From assembly GCA_002298885.1 (NCBI GenBank), contig DBMK01000126.1, forward strand, positions 1 through 45,415: 45,415 bases of DNA, read 5' to 3'. Shown here piece by piece: positions 32,996-41,549 of the stretch. This DNA comes from Anaerolineaceae bacterium UBA700 (GTDB taxonomy: Bacteria; Chloroflexota; Anaerolineae; Anaerolineales; Anaerolineaceae). A program made the translations under genes and the position numbers. The notes beneath the pieces are model-generated. The model was not told where the DNA came from, ran no database searches, and worked only from the letters and a program-made list of their open reading frames with translations. Within the stretch, counting starts at the first letter, position 1, and each line of letters begins with the position of its first letter.

Positions 32996-33982
32996 CTAGA
33001 ATCTGCGCCGCAGGAAAAAGGCCGCTACGCCGGCTGCAATGGCCAGCAGCACCAGGCCAACCTGGATCAGCACAAGGTTGCGGGATAGGAACGATTGCGC
33101 CGGCACTGGAGCGCGCGTCGGAACTGCGGCGGGCGTCAGGTCAACGCCCTGGTCGACGACGATTTTGCCCATTTCCTCGGTCGGGCGGATGCCCAGAATC
33201 GGCCCGCCGCCGGACAGCGGGGCGGCCGCCTGAGGTGGGACAGGTGTGGCGCTCTCAGCGGTAGAATATTGCTGAACTTCTGGAGTCTGGCTCGGAGCAG
33301 CCACAACGGCCTGGCTCGCGTCCGGCGGAGGTGTGACTTCCGTCCCCGCAGCCTCAGTCGGGAGCGGCTCAGCGCCGCCGGCCGGGGTAGGCCCGCCACC
33401 AATCCCGGTTTCCGGAGTGGTCTCAATATTGCTTGCCGCCGGAGGCAGCGTATCCGGGGCGCCGCCGCCTATAGCACTCCCTCCGCCACCGCCGCCCATT
33501 CCGGTAGCGCCGCTACCCCAAACCACGATCGGCGCTCCCTGCTCGTTGGATGGCTGGTAAGTATCCGGAGCGGCAGTGGATTGGACGCCGGACTGCTTTT
33601 GAGCAGATGCATTCGGCAGAGCCGGCGCCTGGGCAGCCAGCGGCTGGAAGGACCTGCTCAAGCCGGGCAAGAACTCAAAGGCGAAGGTGAGGATCAGCAA
33701 GAACGTAGCCAGCCCGGAGGCCAGGCTCAGCGAAGGGACCAACCGGAACCACGGCTTGCGCTGCGGGACCATGGCGCGGGTGAGTGTAAAGTTGTGCGGC
33801 ACACGCTTGCGCGGCGCCGACCGCAAGACCATCCGGGTCCGCCGCAGCTCTTCCAAAGCGCGCTGAAGCTCTGGCTGGGCATCCAACCTCACCCGTATTT
33901 GTTCTTTCTCACGGTCTGAGGCCTGTCCATCCAAGTAGGCGGAGAGAATCTCCCAGTCGTCGGGTGAAATGGGGGCTGTCAT
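32996..33982 (-). CDS. Anti-sigma factor-like membrane protein
   Basis: 328 aa, overlapping the sigma factor gene by ATGA, the usual sigma/anti-sigma arrangement. Residues 1-60 (DDWEILSAYLDGQASDREKE) form the helical anti-sigma domain, but the HxxxCxxC zinc motif is missing. A membrane helix (SLASGLATFLLILTFAFEFL) follows. Then comes a long Gly/Ala/Pro/Ser-rich external segment and a second helix (LVLIQVGLVLLAIAAGVAAF) with a basic RRRF end. It should hold the sigma factor at the membrane until a surface signal arrives. No protease site is identifiable. Confidence 0.75.
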   Translation of the reverse strand: MTAPISPDDWEILSAYLDGQASDREKEQIRVRLDAQPELQRALEELRRTRMVLRSAPRKRVPHNFTLTRAMVPQRKPWFRLVPSLSLASGLATFLLILTFAFEFLPGLSRSFQPLAAQAPALPNASAQKQSGVQSTAAPDTYQPSNEQGAPIVVWGSGATGMGGGGGGSAIGGGAPDTLPPAASNIETTPETGIGGGPTPAGGAEPLPTEAAGTEVTPPPDASQAVVAAPSQTPEVQQYSTAESATPVPPQAAAPLSGGGPILGIRPTEEMGKIVVDQGVDLTPAAVPTRAPVPAQSFLSRNLVLIQVGLVLLAIAAGVAAFFLRRRF

Positions 33983-34605
33983 AATTGATCCTCATTTTCC
34001 AGACGGAATTGGACGGGTAAAAGTTCCCAAAAACCTTGCAGGCAGTCACGCAACTTGAGACGGGCGCGCGCCACCCGGCTTTTTATCGTCCCCAGGGGTT
34101 TGCCGATCGCCGTAGAGACCTCCTGATAATCCATTCCTTCGACGTCTACCATTACAATTACTGCCCGGAACTCGTCCGGCAGTCCCTGTAAACAGGATTG
34201 GACCGCATTGTCCAGCTCACCTTGCTCGAGGGTCTGCTCCGGGTTGGGCGAATTATCCGCCAGCCAGGCCGGAGATTCGATTTCTTCATCGTCCTCTTCG
34301 TCGAGCGGTTCGAGCGGCGTGGTGGGATGGCGCTGGCGGCGGCGTAGCTCGTCGTAGCAGGTATTGGTCACCATGCGCATGACCCAGGCGCGGAAAGACC
34401 CGCCCCGGTAGGAGGATAGGCTGCGGTAGGCGGACAGGAAGGCCGTTTGGGTGGCATCGGAGGCCGCATCGTCGTCTGACAGCATACGGCAGGCCAGGTT
34501 GAATGCCATTTCCTGGTAGGCCAGGACCAGGCGGTTGAAGGAATCCAGGTCGCCTTTTTGGGCGGCGCGCACGAGAGCTACTTCATCCATGGCGTCCCCG
34601 CTCAT
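33979..34605 (-). CDS. ECF sigma factor (sigma-70 family, group 4)
   Basis: 208 aa. Region 2 has ACRMLSDDDAASDATQTAFL and FRAWVMRMVTNTCYDELRRR. Region 4 has LPDEFRAVIVMVDVEGMDYQ then EVSTAIGKPLGTIKSRVARA. An acidic linker separates the two, longer than in many ECF factors (about 30 residues, rich in Glu/Asp). The ATG at 34605 is used here; ATG at 34590 is possible. A TATAAT (34628-34633, minus strand) could drive it. The anti-sigma factor follows with an ATGA overlap, so their ratio is fixed by translation. Confidence 0.9.
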   Translation of the reverse strand: MSGDAMDEVALVRAAQKGDLDSFNRLVLAYQEMAFNLACRMLSDDDAASDATQTAFLSAYRSLSSYRGGSFRAWVMRMVTNTCYDELRRRQRHPTTPLEPLDEEDDEEIESPAWLADNSPNPEQTLEQGELDNAVQSCLQGLPDEFRAVIVMVDVEGMDYQEVSTAIGKPLGTIKSRVARARLKLRDCLQGFWELLPVQFRLENEDQL

Positions 34606-34670
34606 AAGGATTGGCGTGCATAGTAAAATTATATCCGAAAATCGAACGGTATCTTTCTTTGGAGGGCAAG

Positions 34671-35015
34671 ATGACGCAAATCCTGCACATAACCAATAAG
34701 GCCGACTGGCTTAAAGCGATCGAGGAGGGCAGCTACCAGGCCGATTCGCTGCCCAGCGAAGGGTTCATCCACTGCTCGACCCCGGCACAGATCACCGGGG
34801 TTGCCAACCGCTATTACCACGGCCAGCACGGGCTGGTAGTTCTGGTCATCAACGCCAGCCGGGTGCAAGCCGAGATCCGGCAGGAAAACCTGGTCGGCGG
34901 CCCGGAACTTTTCCCGCACATCTACGGCCCGCTCAACCTGGAGGCGGTGGTGAGAGTGAGCGAGATCGAGCCAGAAGCGGATGGAACGTTTTCCGAAAAG
35001 TCACTCTTTGGCTAA
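34671..35015 (+). CDS. DUF952 family protein
   Basis: 114 aa from the ATG at 34671, with GGAGGG five nt upstream. The features of DUF952 are clear: ILHITNKADW (H6), G-SYQ with Y22, and GFIHCS at residues 31-36, then VLVINASRVQAEIRQENLVG and FPHIYGPLNLEAV. As I recall, this family belongs to the ADP-ribosyltransferase-like fold group, with H-Y-type NAD-binding residues; no enzyme activity is established. It overlaps the convergent ADP-ribosylglycohydrolase gene by 15 nt, so writer and eraser candidates sit side by side. Confidence 0.85.
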   Translation: MTQILHITNKADWLKAIEEGSYQADSLPSEGFIHCSTPAQITGVANRYYHGQHGLVVLVINASRVQAEIRQENLVGGPELFPHIYGPLNLEAVVRVSEIEPEADGTFSEKSLFG

Positions 35016-35924
35016 CTTATACACCAACTCAATAAAATCGGCTTCGCGCCAGATCTTGCCGGAACGGAGAGGCCACTCGCCCTGCATCTGCTGGCGCCAG
35101 GAGGGCGGGATGGCGCCGATGCCGTAGGCGGCCCCGGCAATCGCCCCGGTAACGCAAGCAGAGGTATCGGCATCATTCCCCAGGTTGGCGGCCTGGACTA
35201 CCGCGTCGGCAAAGGTGGCGGTAGTCAACAAAGCCCAGGTGGCGGTCTCCAGGGTACGGCGTACCCATCCTGAATTCTCCAGTTCCTCCCGGTGACGGTT
35301 CGGAGCTTTTTTCAAAATAGCTTGAAGCGATTCCGACAAATTTGAGGTCGAAAGCGCAATTTGAAAGGCTTCAGCCACCGGTTTACCCTGGACCAGTTCG
35401 GCGATCCAAACGTTTACGAAAACCGAGCCGGAAGTGCAATCCAGATGGGGGTGTGTCACCCGGCTTTGCAGGATGCTATCGGCTATCAATTGGGGACGAT
35501 TGTTCCACCACGCAATAGCCACCGGCCAACAGCGCATGATCGAGCCGTTACCCGAGCTGTCCGGACGAAAGCGCAGCAGTTCTGCTGAGGCCTTTTCCCA
35601 GTCCTGGCCGCGCCGGATCCCATCGAGGATATTGCGCATCTGGTTACCTACGTCATCCGGGCCGGCGTGGAACCAATCCACAAAATGTTTTACCAGTTCA
35701 TCGCCATCCAGTGGGCGTTTTACCAGCAAACTATCAGCAACCGCAAGCGCTAATTCGGTATCATCGGTGAAGCTGCCGGCCGGCAGGCGCCCCGGCTTCA
35801 TAGTGAGGACGAGTTTTTCAACCGGCACGATCGGCTTGAATTCCAACGACATACCCAGCGCATCGCCGACTGCGGCTCCAACAGCAACTCCTTGCAAACG
35901 ATCCAGGGTGGCGGCATCTATCAT
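35001..35924 (-). CDS. ADP-ribosylglycohydrolase family protein (ARH/DraG-like)
   Basis: 307 aa. The fold starts LQGVAVGAAVGDALGMSLEF. The two metal-binding motifs are TDDT at 53-56 and N-D251-A-D253-T254 near the end (GNDADTSACVTGAIAGA). Both are intact, so the enzyme is likely active in removing ADP-ribose from protein or nucleic acid. It overlaps the glycosyltransferase gene upstream (ATGA at 35921-35924) and the DUF952 gene tail to tail by 15 nt. Confidence 0.92.
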   Translation of the reverse strand: MIDAATLDRLQGVAVGAAVGDALGMSLEFKPIVPVEKLVLTMKPGRLPAGSFTDDTELALAVADSLLVKRPLDGDELVKHFVDWFHAGPDDVGNQMRNILDGIRRGQDWEKASAELLRFRPDSSGNGSIMRCWPVAIAWWNNRPQLIADSILQSRVTHPHLDCTSGSVFVNVWIAELVQGKPVAEAFQIALSTSNLSESLQAILKKAPNRHREELENSGWVRRTLETATWALLTTATFADAVVQAANLGNDADTSACVTGAIAGAAYGIGAIPPSWRQQMQGEWPLRSGKIWREADFIELVYKLAKE

Positions 35925-37132
35925 GGGATCATTCTCCGGTAGAAAACTTCTATTTGAGAGCGCACGAGCCCAACCTCAGCCCGTTCGCGGATTAAATCCA
36001 GGTTGATCTCCTTGGCCTTCGAGCGCAGGTCAGGTTTATCCAGCGCCAGCAGCACCGCCTCGGCCAGCGCCTGCGGCTTGGACGGCTCGACCAGGAAGCC
36101 GTTGATGCCCGGGGTGATCCACTCGCGCAGCGATTCCAGGTCGCCGACGATCGGGAAACACCCACAGGCCATGGCTTCAAGCAGGGTATTGGGGGTGCCG
36201 TCGTGGATGGATACGGAAACGCTGATGTCTGAACGCCGGAAGAAATCCCACAACTGCGTCTGAGGCAGGTATGGCAGCAATCGCACCGAGCGTCCGATTT
36301 TCAAGCGTTCTACCCACCCCAGCGCCTCGGCCTGCCCGGCCATGGATGGGCAGGCGAAAAATACGTCCGGCCGGTGCTGCAGGATCAGCGGGATCGACTC
36401 GAAAAATACGTCATTGCGCACGTATCCCGGCCGCAGTCCGCGCGGGTTGACCACCAGGGGCACGCCGCCGGGAATAGAACCGGCGAGCGTGTCGGTGATC
36501 TCTGTGCGCAAACGGTGCATCTCGGTCAGGTCGATCCCGCCACCGCCAGGCACAACCAGGGTGGGGCAGTCCTCGCGGAACCCCCATAAAAGGCCCATGC
36601 GAATGTCGCGGTGGGTATCGGCCACCAAACCGCCGGCGCGCCGCAAAGTTTTCACGGTCAGGCTGCGCATCCACCCGTTCTTGCTGCCGTGCAGGCTGAG
36701 GTCATTGCCCCAGATAGTGATGGCCAGCGGGACGCTGCTATGCGCTGACGCCGCCAGCATGCCCTCGAACGGGATGCGTAGGGCGTGCAACATGTCCGGT
36801 TTTGTGGCGGCGATGATCTTATCTAGCTGGCGGGCGTAAGCCGGCAAGGTCAGCGGGCCCAGATAATAGCGCGCCGATTGCAGCCAGCCGCGCCCCCGGC
36901 CCACTAACCGCTGGCGCAAACTCGAGCGCGCCTGACGCCCGGCAGCCCCGCCCGCCTGGCTGCCGCCCATCGCCGCAAACGCCACCGGCAGAACGTACGT
37001 TTCCGCTACCCCTTCCACCTGGGGGCAGGGATACGTCGAAACGAGGGTCACGTGGTGCTGGAGCGCCAGCAACCCGACAATCCAGCGCCGGGTAATTGGA
37101 GAACGGCCGTCAGCGACGAGAAGAATGTGCAA
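35921..37132 (-). CDS. Group 1 glycosyltransferase (GT4-like)
   Basis: About 403 aa from a TTG at 37132 with GGAG ahead; a TTG at 37153 would add seven residues. The N-terminal Rossmann domain opens LHILLVADGRSPITRRWIVG, and the C-terminal one has SVSIHDGTPNTLLEAMACGC, the nucleotide-sugar binding E-x7-E region of GT-B enzymes. SRVRLLPYLPQ-like text (SVRLLPYLPQTQLWDFF) precedes it. It likely adds a sugar to a surface or lipid-linked glycan. It overlaps the ARH gene by ATGA, and a second glycosyltransferase is encoded 200 nt upstream. Confidence 0.85.
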   Translation of the reverse strand: MHILLVADGRSPITRRWIVGLLALQHHVTLVSTYPCPQVEGVAETYVLPVAFAAMGGSQAGGAAGRQARSSLRQRLVGRGRGWLQSARYYLGPLTLPAYARQLDKIIAATKPDMLHALRIPFEGMLAASAHSSVPLAITIWGNDLSLHGSKNGWMRSLTVKTLRRAGGLVADTHRDIRMGLLWGFREDCPTLVVPGGGGIDLTEMHRLRTEITDTLAGSIPGGVPLVVNPRGLRPGYVRNDVFFESIPLILQHRPDVFFACPSMAGQAEALGWVERLKIGRSVRLLPYLPQTQLWDFFRRSDISVSVSIHDGTPNTLLEAMACGCFPIVGDLESLREWITPGINGFLVEPSKPQALAEAVLLALDKPDLRSKAKEINLDLIRERAEVGLVRSQIEVFYRRMIP

Positions 37133-37199
37133 ATTAAGACTCCAGAAGGACAAGCTGGAACATATCGTTTTTTTTACCGGTAAGGAGGGAGGAAAAGAA

Positions 37200-37234
37200 T
37201 TTTAGATTTTAGATTTTAGATTTTAGATTTTCGA
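37200..37234. repeat. Tandem repeat of TTTTAGA units
   Basis: Four exact TTTTAGA units (37200-37227) and one TTTTCGA. The following stretch has two ATTCTCGAG copies about 33 nt apart. The gap 37133-37334 holds no other feature. It may move the promoter spacing of the glycosyltransferase gene if unit number varies. Confidence 0.85.
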
Positions 37235-37334
37235 TTTGAATTCTCGAGTCTTGTTCGTCTCTTCTCTACTCTCTATTCTCGAGATTGATAGACCCGCATA
37301 TCTGATTATACAGAGTATTGTCAATAGAGACTAA

Positions 37335-38462
37335 TCACGTTTCACGCTTCACTTTTTCCGTTTCCCCTCGCACCCACCTGATCGCCTTGCAAAATTCTTG
37401 CACCATGCGCTCAACGTTCACTTCCTCGGCGACGATGCGGAAAGATTCGAGGCCCATGCGGCGTAGGGCGGGCAGGTCGGAGAGGGCCGCAGACAGCGCC
37501 GCGGTCAGGGCGGAGAGATCGGCCCGGGGGACCGTCCAGCCGTTGAACGGACCAACCAGGTCCGATTGGGTGCCGTCGCCTTCGGCCACAATGACCGGCA
37601 GGGCAGAGGCCATGGCCTGCTGCACCGCCAGCCCGCCTGTGCCCGGCAGGACGAACAGGTCGGCCTGCAGAAAGAGAGGATTGAGTTCGGGTCCATGGAC
37701 GGCGCCAAAAAAGCGAGCCTGGGGATAAACCTGGCGCGCCAGGGCTTCCAGGTCCTTTTGGGCCGGGCCCTCGCCCACGATCCATAACTGAGGGCGAAGG
37801 GCAGCCGGCATCGCCGCGCAGGCCCGGATGAGCAGGTCGACCCGTTTGCGCGCCTGCAGCCGCCCGACGGACAGCACTACCGCCGGCGCGGAGCGCTCGG
37901 TGCGCAGCGGGATTGTCTGCGTTGGCCTGGGAGCGGCTGCATTCGGAGCCACAAAAATACGCTGCGGGTCGATTCCGCAGTCGATATACTGCTGCGCGCC
38001 CTGGCGCGAGTACACCAACAGGGCATCGAACTGGCTCAGGAACGCCCGGCGCGCCCCCATGCGCAGTCCCGCGAAAACCCCGTGCGCGGCCGGAGCGCCC
38101 AGGCCCCAGCCGATCACCGGGCGGCGGCGGGCGTGCATCCAGCGTACCGCCGCCGGCGTGCGCAGGTAGCGCGGGTTGGCCTCCACGATCAGGACGTCCG
38201 GCTGCCAGGATTCGAGCCAGGTCAGCAGGTTGGACTGCCAGCACAGGTAAAACGGTCCGCCCAGGAGGTGGTGGTTTATGCCCGGGTAATAGACGGCCGA
38301 ATTCAGCCCGGTGGAGGTAAGGATATTTTCCGACGGCCGTGGCTGCCCCGCGAACACGCTCATCCCCAGGGCGCAGGCCTTCGCCAGCGAATCGAAAAAT
38401 GCCACCCGGTAGGATGGGATCACACGCTGCTGCAGGCCGAGGCGGAGGGGGAGAGAGTTCAC
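37335..38462 (-). CDS. Glycosyltransferase family 4 protein with repeat-derived C-terminus
   Basis: 375 aa, GTG start at 38462, which lies inside AACTGT-type repeats and has no ribosome site, so a later start such as the GTG at residue 14 is possible. RLGLQQRVIPSYRVAFFDSL is the N-terminal GT-B strand. SVGRLQARKRVDLLIRAC and FVLPGTGGLAVQQAMASALP mark the C-terminal nucleotide-sugar domain. The last codons (EKVKRET) are read from the phased CGTGAAAC repeat seen at 32398-32460. It probably makes a surface or exopolysaccharide. Confidence 0.85.
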   Translation of the reverse strand: MNSLPLRLGLQQRVIPSYRVAFFDSLAKACALGMSVFAGQPRPSENILTSTGLNSAVYYPGINHHLLGGPFYLCWQSNLLTWLESWQPDVLIVEANPRYLRTPAAVRWMHARRRPVIGWGLGAPAAHGVFAGLRMGARRAFLSQFDALLVYSRQGAQQYIDCGIDPQRIFVAPNAAAPRPTQTIPLRTERSAPAVVLSVGRLQARKRVDLLIRACAAMPAALRPQLWIVGEGPAQKDLEALARQVYPQARFFGAVHGPELNPLFLQADLFVLPGTGGLAVQQAMASALPVIVAEGDGTQSDLVGPFNGWTVPRADLSALTAALSAALSDLPALRRMGLESFRIVAEEVNVERMVQEFCKAIRWVRGETEKVKRET

Positions 38463-38480
38463 AGTTTTTAAGTTTACAGT

Positions 38481-41400
38481 TTAAACCACTCTCAATTTCG
38501 ACCCATCATTTGTCTTCTCCACCTCAATGCGGGCAGGGAATGAATCTTTGAGCTCTTCGAGGTGGGTGATCACCAGGACCTTGGCGAAATCCGGCTTCAC
38601 CAGGTTGATCGCCTCGATCAGGCGCTGGCGACCTTCTGCATCCTGGCTGCCGAAGCCTTCGTCGATGACCAGGGTCTGCAAACGAGCCCCGGCGCGCTGG
38701 GACAGGACGCGTGACAACGCCAGGCGGATGGCAAAATTGACCCGGAAAGCCTCTCCCCCTGAAAAAAGCTCGTATTCACGCGTGCCGGCTGAATCGCTGA
38801 TCAGGATATCCAGGGTTTCTTTCTTGTCGTCCCGGTTTTTGTCGCGGTATTCGCGTTGGGTCTCGAAGCGCACCGACATACTGCCCCCCGACAGGCGGTC
38901 GAGAATTTCATTGGCCTCGGATTCGATCTCGGGTAAGGCCTGTTCAATCAGCAAGGCTGGCACGCCATCCTTGCCGAAGGCGCGCTCGAGCTGCTTCAGG
39001 CGGGCGATTTGGGTGGAAATGGACTCACGGCGCAGGTTAAGGTCCTTCTGGCGCGTTTTGAGCGTCTTGAGGATCTCCACTTCCTGCCGCGCCCCGCCAA
39101 CCTGCATGTTGAGCCGGTTTTCCAGCTCGCGCAAATCCATCAAGTCGCGCTCGGCGCGGTCAACATCGGGGAGGGCGGCGGCATCGGCCTGATACTTTTG
39201 GTTTGCCTGCTCATATGCGGCCTGCTTGGACTGCGCCTCCTGGTTTTCCTGCTCGAACTGCGCCTCCAGGGAAGCAATCTCGCGCTCCAGGGGAACGAGG
39301 GCAGCGCGGGCATTCTCCAGGCGGCGTAGATTCTCTTCACTGGCACGGCCTTCCTGCTCGCTGCGGCGCATGGCGTCGTGGGCGGTCGCGTCATAGCCCA
39401 GGCGGCTCAGCTCCTGGTCCACTTCGGCCAGCTCGGCGCGGGCTGGGGCGGCAAAATCTTCCTCAGCCAGGCGGCGTTGCAGCTCCGCCAGGTGCGGTGC
39501 TCCGCTCACCTGCCAATCGTGCAGCGCCGCCTGGGCTTGCTTCAGGCGCTCCTCCAGCCCAGCCAGGCTGCGGGTGATCTCCTGCAGCCTGGCTTCGCAG
39601 GCGTGGCCGGACTGCTCGGCGCGGCGTACCGCTTCATGCGCCTGCGCATCGTACCCCAGATCTTTCAGGTAGCTATCCACCTCGGCCAGCTCCTGACGGG
39701 CCAGAAGGGCAAAATCCTCGGCAGCCAGGATGCGCTCGACCTCACCCAGGCGAACCGCGCCGGCATCTTGCCAGGCTTGCAGGCCGGCTGCCGCCTGACC
39801 AAGCCGTTCCTCCAGCCCGGCAACGCGCCGGTTCTGGACCTGGTATTCGGTTCGCTCCAGGGCGCGCAGGGCGTCGAGATCGGTAGAAAGCTGTTTAAGC
39901 CGGTTTTCGCCGGACTTCAAGAAATCCTGGTTAGCCCGGTAGCGATTCCCCGCATCGAGTCCTTCGGCTTCGAGGTTGGCTACCAACTGCAGCCGCTCAG
40001 ACGGGCTGAGCGGTTGGCCGCAGATCGGACAGACTGCTCCTTCTGCCTCGTGCAGGCGGTCGATGCGGTCCTTCAGCTCAGCCATTTCCAGCTTCAGGCG
40101 GTCATTTTCAGCTTTGGCCCGCGTGCGCCCATCCTGGAGCTGTGTAATTTCTGCCTCCAGTACCGGACGCTGTTCCAGCCGGGCGCGCAGCGCCTCAAGG
40201 GCAGCGCGGGCGGCGGCCAGTTCGGTCTCGATGCCGGCCTTCTGTGCTTCCAGCCCGGCAGCCTGGCGTTGCTGGTCGGCGAGCGAGCTGCGCTCCTGGT
40301 TCAAGGCGGCGCGTTCCTTTTCGATCGCCAGCAGCGGGGCTGCCCGGCGAGCTTCGTACTGGCGAAAATTGGCGGCTACCTGCTCCCAGCGCTCCAGCTC
40401 ACGCCGCGCTGCCTGCCATTCCTGGTATTGCTGCCGGATCTCGCCTTCGGCGGCGCGGGCAGCCTGCAGTTCTTCTTCCAACCGGCATTTCTGGTCTTCC
40501 AGGTCCAGGGCCTGCTGCTGGCGTTGCGTAAGTTGCCCCAGTTCCTGTTCCAGGGTGGCGCGCTCCTTGGTAATCGCCATCAGGGGCGCGGCGCGGCGTA
40601 CTTCCACCTGGCGGAAACGCCCGGCGATGCCATCCCAACGCTCCAACTCGGCCCGCGCCGCCTGCCAGGCAGCATAAGCCGCCCGGATCTCGCCCTCCTG
40701 CTCGAGCTGGGCCTGGACCTGGGAGCGTTCCTGCTGGCGCAGGGTCATCTGCTGCTGGCGCTGGTCCAGCTTGCGCCGGTCGGCCTGCAGTTGCTCGGCC
40801 AGCATTACGACCAGCCGGCGCTGCTCGGCCAATGAGGCTTCCAGGCGGCGCAGGCCGTCCAGGCCGGCTTCGGCGGCCTTGCGCAGCTTACCCTGTTGGG
40901 TAAGGTCGGCTTCGAGCTGTTTCAAGCGCTGCTTGCGCTGGGCTTCTTCGCCCAATTCCGCCTGGATCTCCTTCAGGCGGTTGTCCACTGCCGCCAGGTC
41001 GATCTCCTGCGCCTTGCGCTGGGCTGCGGCTGATTCGCGATAAGTCTCCCACACCTCGAGCCCGAGGATAGTGCTCAGGATGCGCTTGCGGTCGCCAGGG
41101 CGCTGCTGGGCGAACTGGTCGGCCTTGCCCTGCAGGAAGAAGGAGGCGTTGATGAAGGTTTCGTAGTCCAGGCGCAGCGTCTTCTGGATGTGTGTTTCGG
41201 TTTCACGCGCAGTCTGTTCATTCAAGGACCGCCATCGGTCATCCGGGTCCTGAATGTAAAACTCCAATATCGAGGTTTTATTCCTTGGCTTTACGCGCAA
41301 AATCCGGTAAACATTTCCCTCATAGGAAAAAGTCAGAGCGACTTCCGCAGCCTCGGCGTGACTGTTGATCAAAGCATCATCCCGCCGCCGCGCCTGGCCG

Positions 41401-41549
41401 AACAGCGCCCAGGTCATCGCATCCAGCAGAGACGATTTTCCGGCTCCATTCGAGCCGGTAATACAGGCCACGTCGAATGAGCTGAAATCCAGCTCAACTG
41501 CATCACGATAAGAAAGGAAACCTGCTATGCGCAAGGAAAGCGGTATCAT
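38481..41549 (-). CDS. sbcC: SbcC/Rad50-type nuclease ATPase subunit
   Basis: 1022 aa SMC-like ATPase. Walker A is GSNGAGKSS at residues 32-40 and the Q-loop region has INASFFLQGKADQFAQQRPG. Two long coiled coils flank the zinc hook C507-P-I-C510. The signature is FSGGEAFRVNFAIRLALS and Walker B is LQTLVIDEGFGSQD. With SbcD it opens hairpins and trims DNA ends. The coil has many Glu/Gln/Arg/Ala heptads with near-repeated segments (LERWE/EQVA and RRAAPL blocks twice). It overlaps sbcD by ATGA, as is usual for this pair. Confidence 0.94.
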   Translation of the reverse strand: MIPLSLRIAGFLSYRDAVELDFSSFDVACITGSNGAGKSSLLDAMTWALFGQARRRDDALINSHAEAAEVALTFSYEGNVYRILRVKPRNKTSILEFYIQDPDDRWRSLNEQTARETETHIQKTLRLDYETFINASFFLQGKADQFAQQRPGDRKRILSTILGLEVWETYRESAAAQRKAQEIDLAAVDNRLKEIQAELGEEAQRKQRLKQLEADLTQQGKLRKAAEAGLDGLRRLEASLAEQRRLVVMLAEQLQADRRKLDQRQQQMTLRQQERSQVQAQLEQEGEIRAAYAAWQAARAELERWDGIAGRFRQVEVRRAAPLMAITKERATLEQELGQLTQRQQQALDLEDQKCRLEEELQAARAAEGEIRQQYQEWQAARRELERWEQVAANFRQYEARRAAPLLAIEKERAALNQERSSLADQQRQAAGLEAQKAGIETELAAARAALEALRARLEQRPVLEAEITQLQDGRTRAKAENDRLKLEMAELKDRIDRLHEAEGAVCPICGQPLSPSERLQLVANLEAEGLDAGNRYRANQDFLKSGENRLKQLSTDLDALRALERTEYQVQNRRVAGLEERLGQAAAGLQAWQDAGAVRLGEVERILAAEDFALLARQELAEVDSYLKDLGYDAQAHEAVRRAEQSGHACEARLQEITRSLAGLEERLKQAQAALHDWQVSGAPHLAELQRRLAEEDFAAPARAELAEVDQELSRLGYDATAHDAMRRSEQEGRASEENLRRLENARAALVPLEREIASLEAQFEQENQEAQSKQAAYEQANQKYQADAAALPDVDRAERDLMDLRELENRLNMQVGGARQEVEILKTLKTRQKDLNLRRESISTQIARLKQLERAFGKDGVPALLIEQALPEIESEANEILDRLSGGSMSVRFETQREYRDKNRDDKKETLDILISDSAGTREYELFSGGEAFRVNFAIRLALSRVLSQRAGARLQTLVIDEGFGSQDAEGRQRLIEAINLVKPDFAKVLVITHLEELKDSFPARIEVEKTNDGSKLRVV

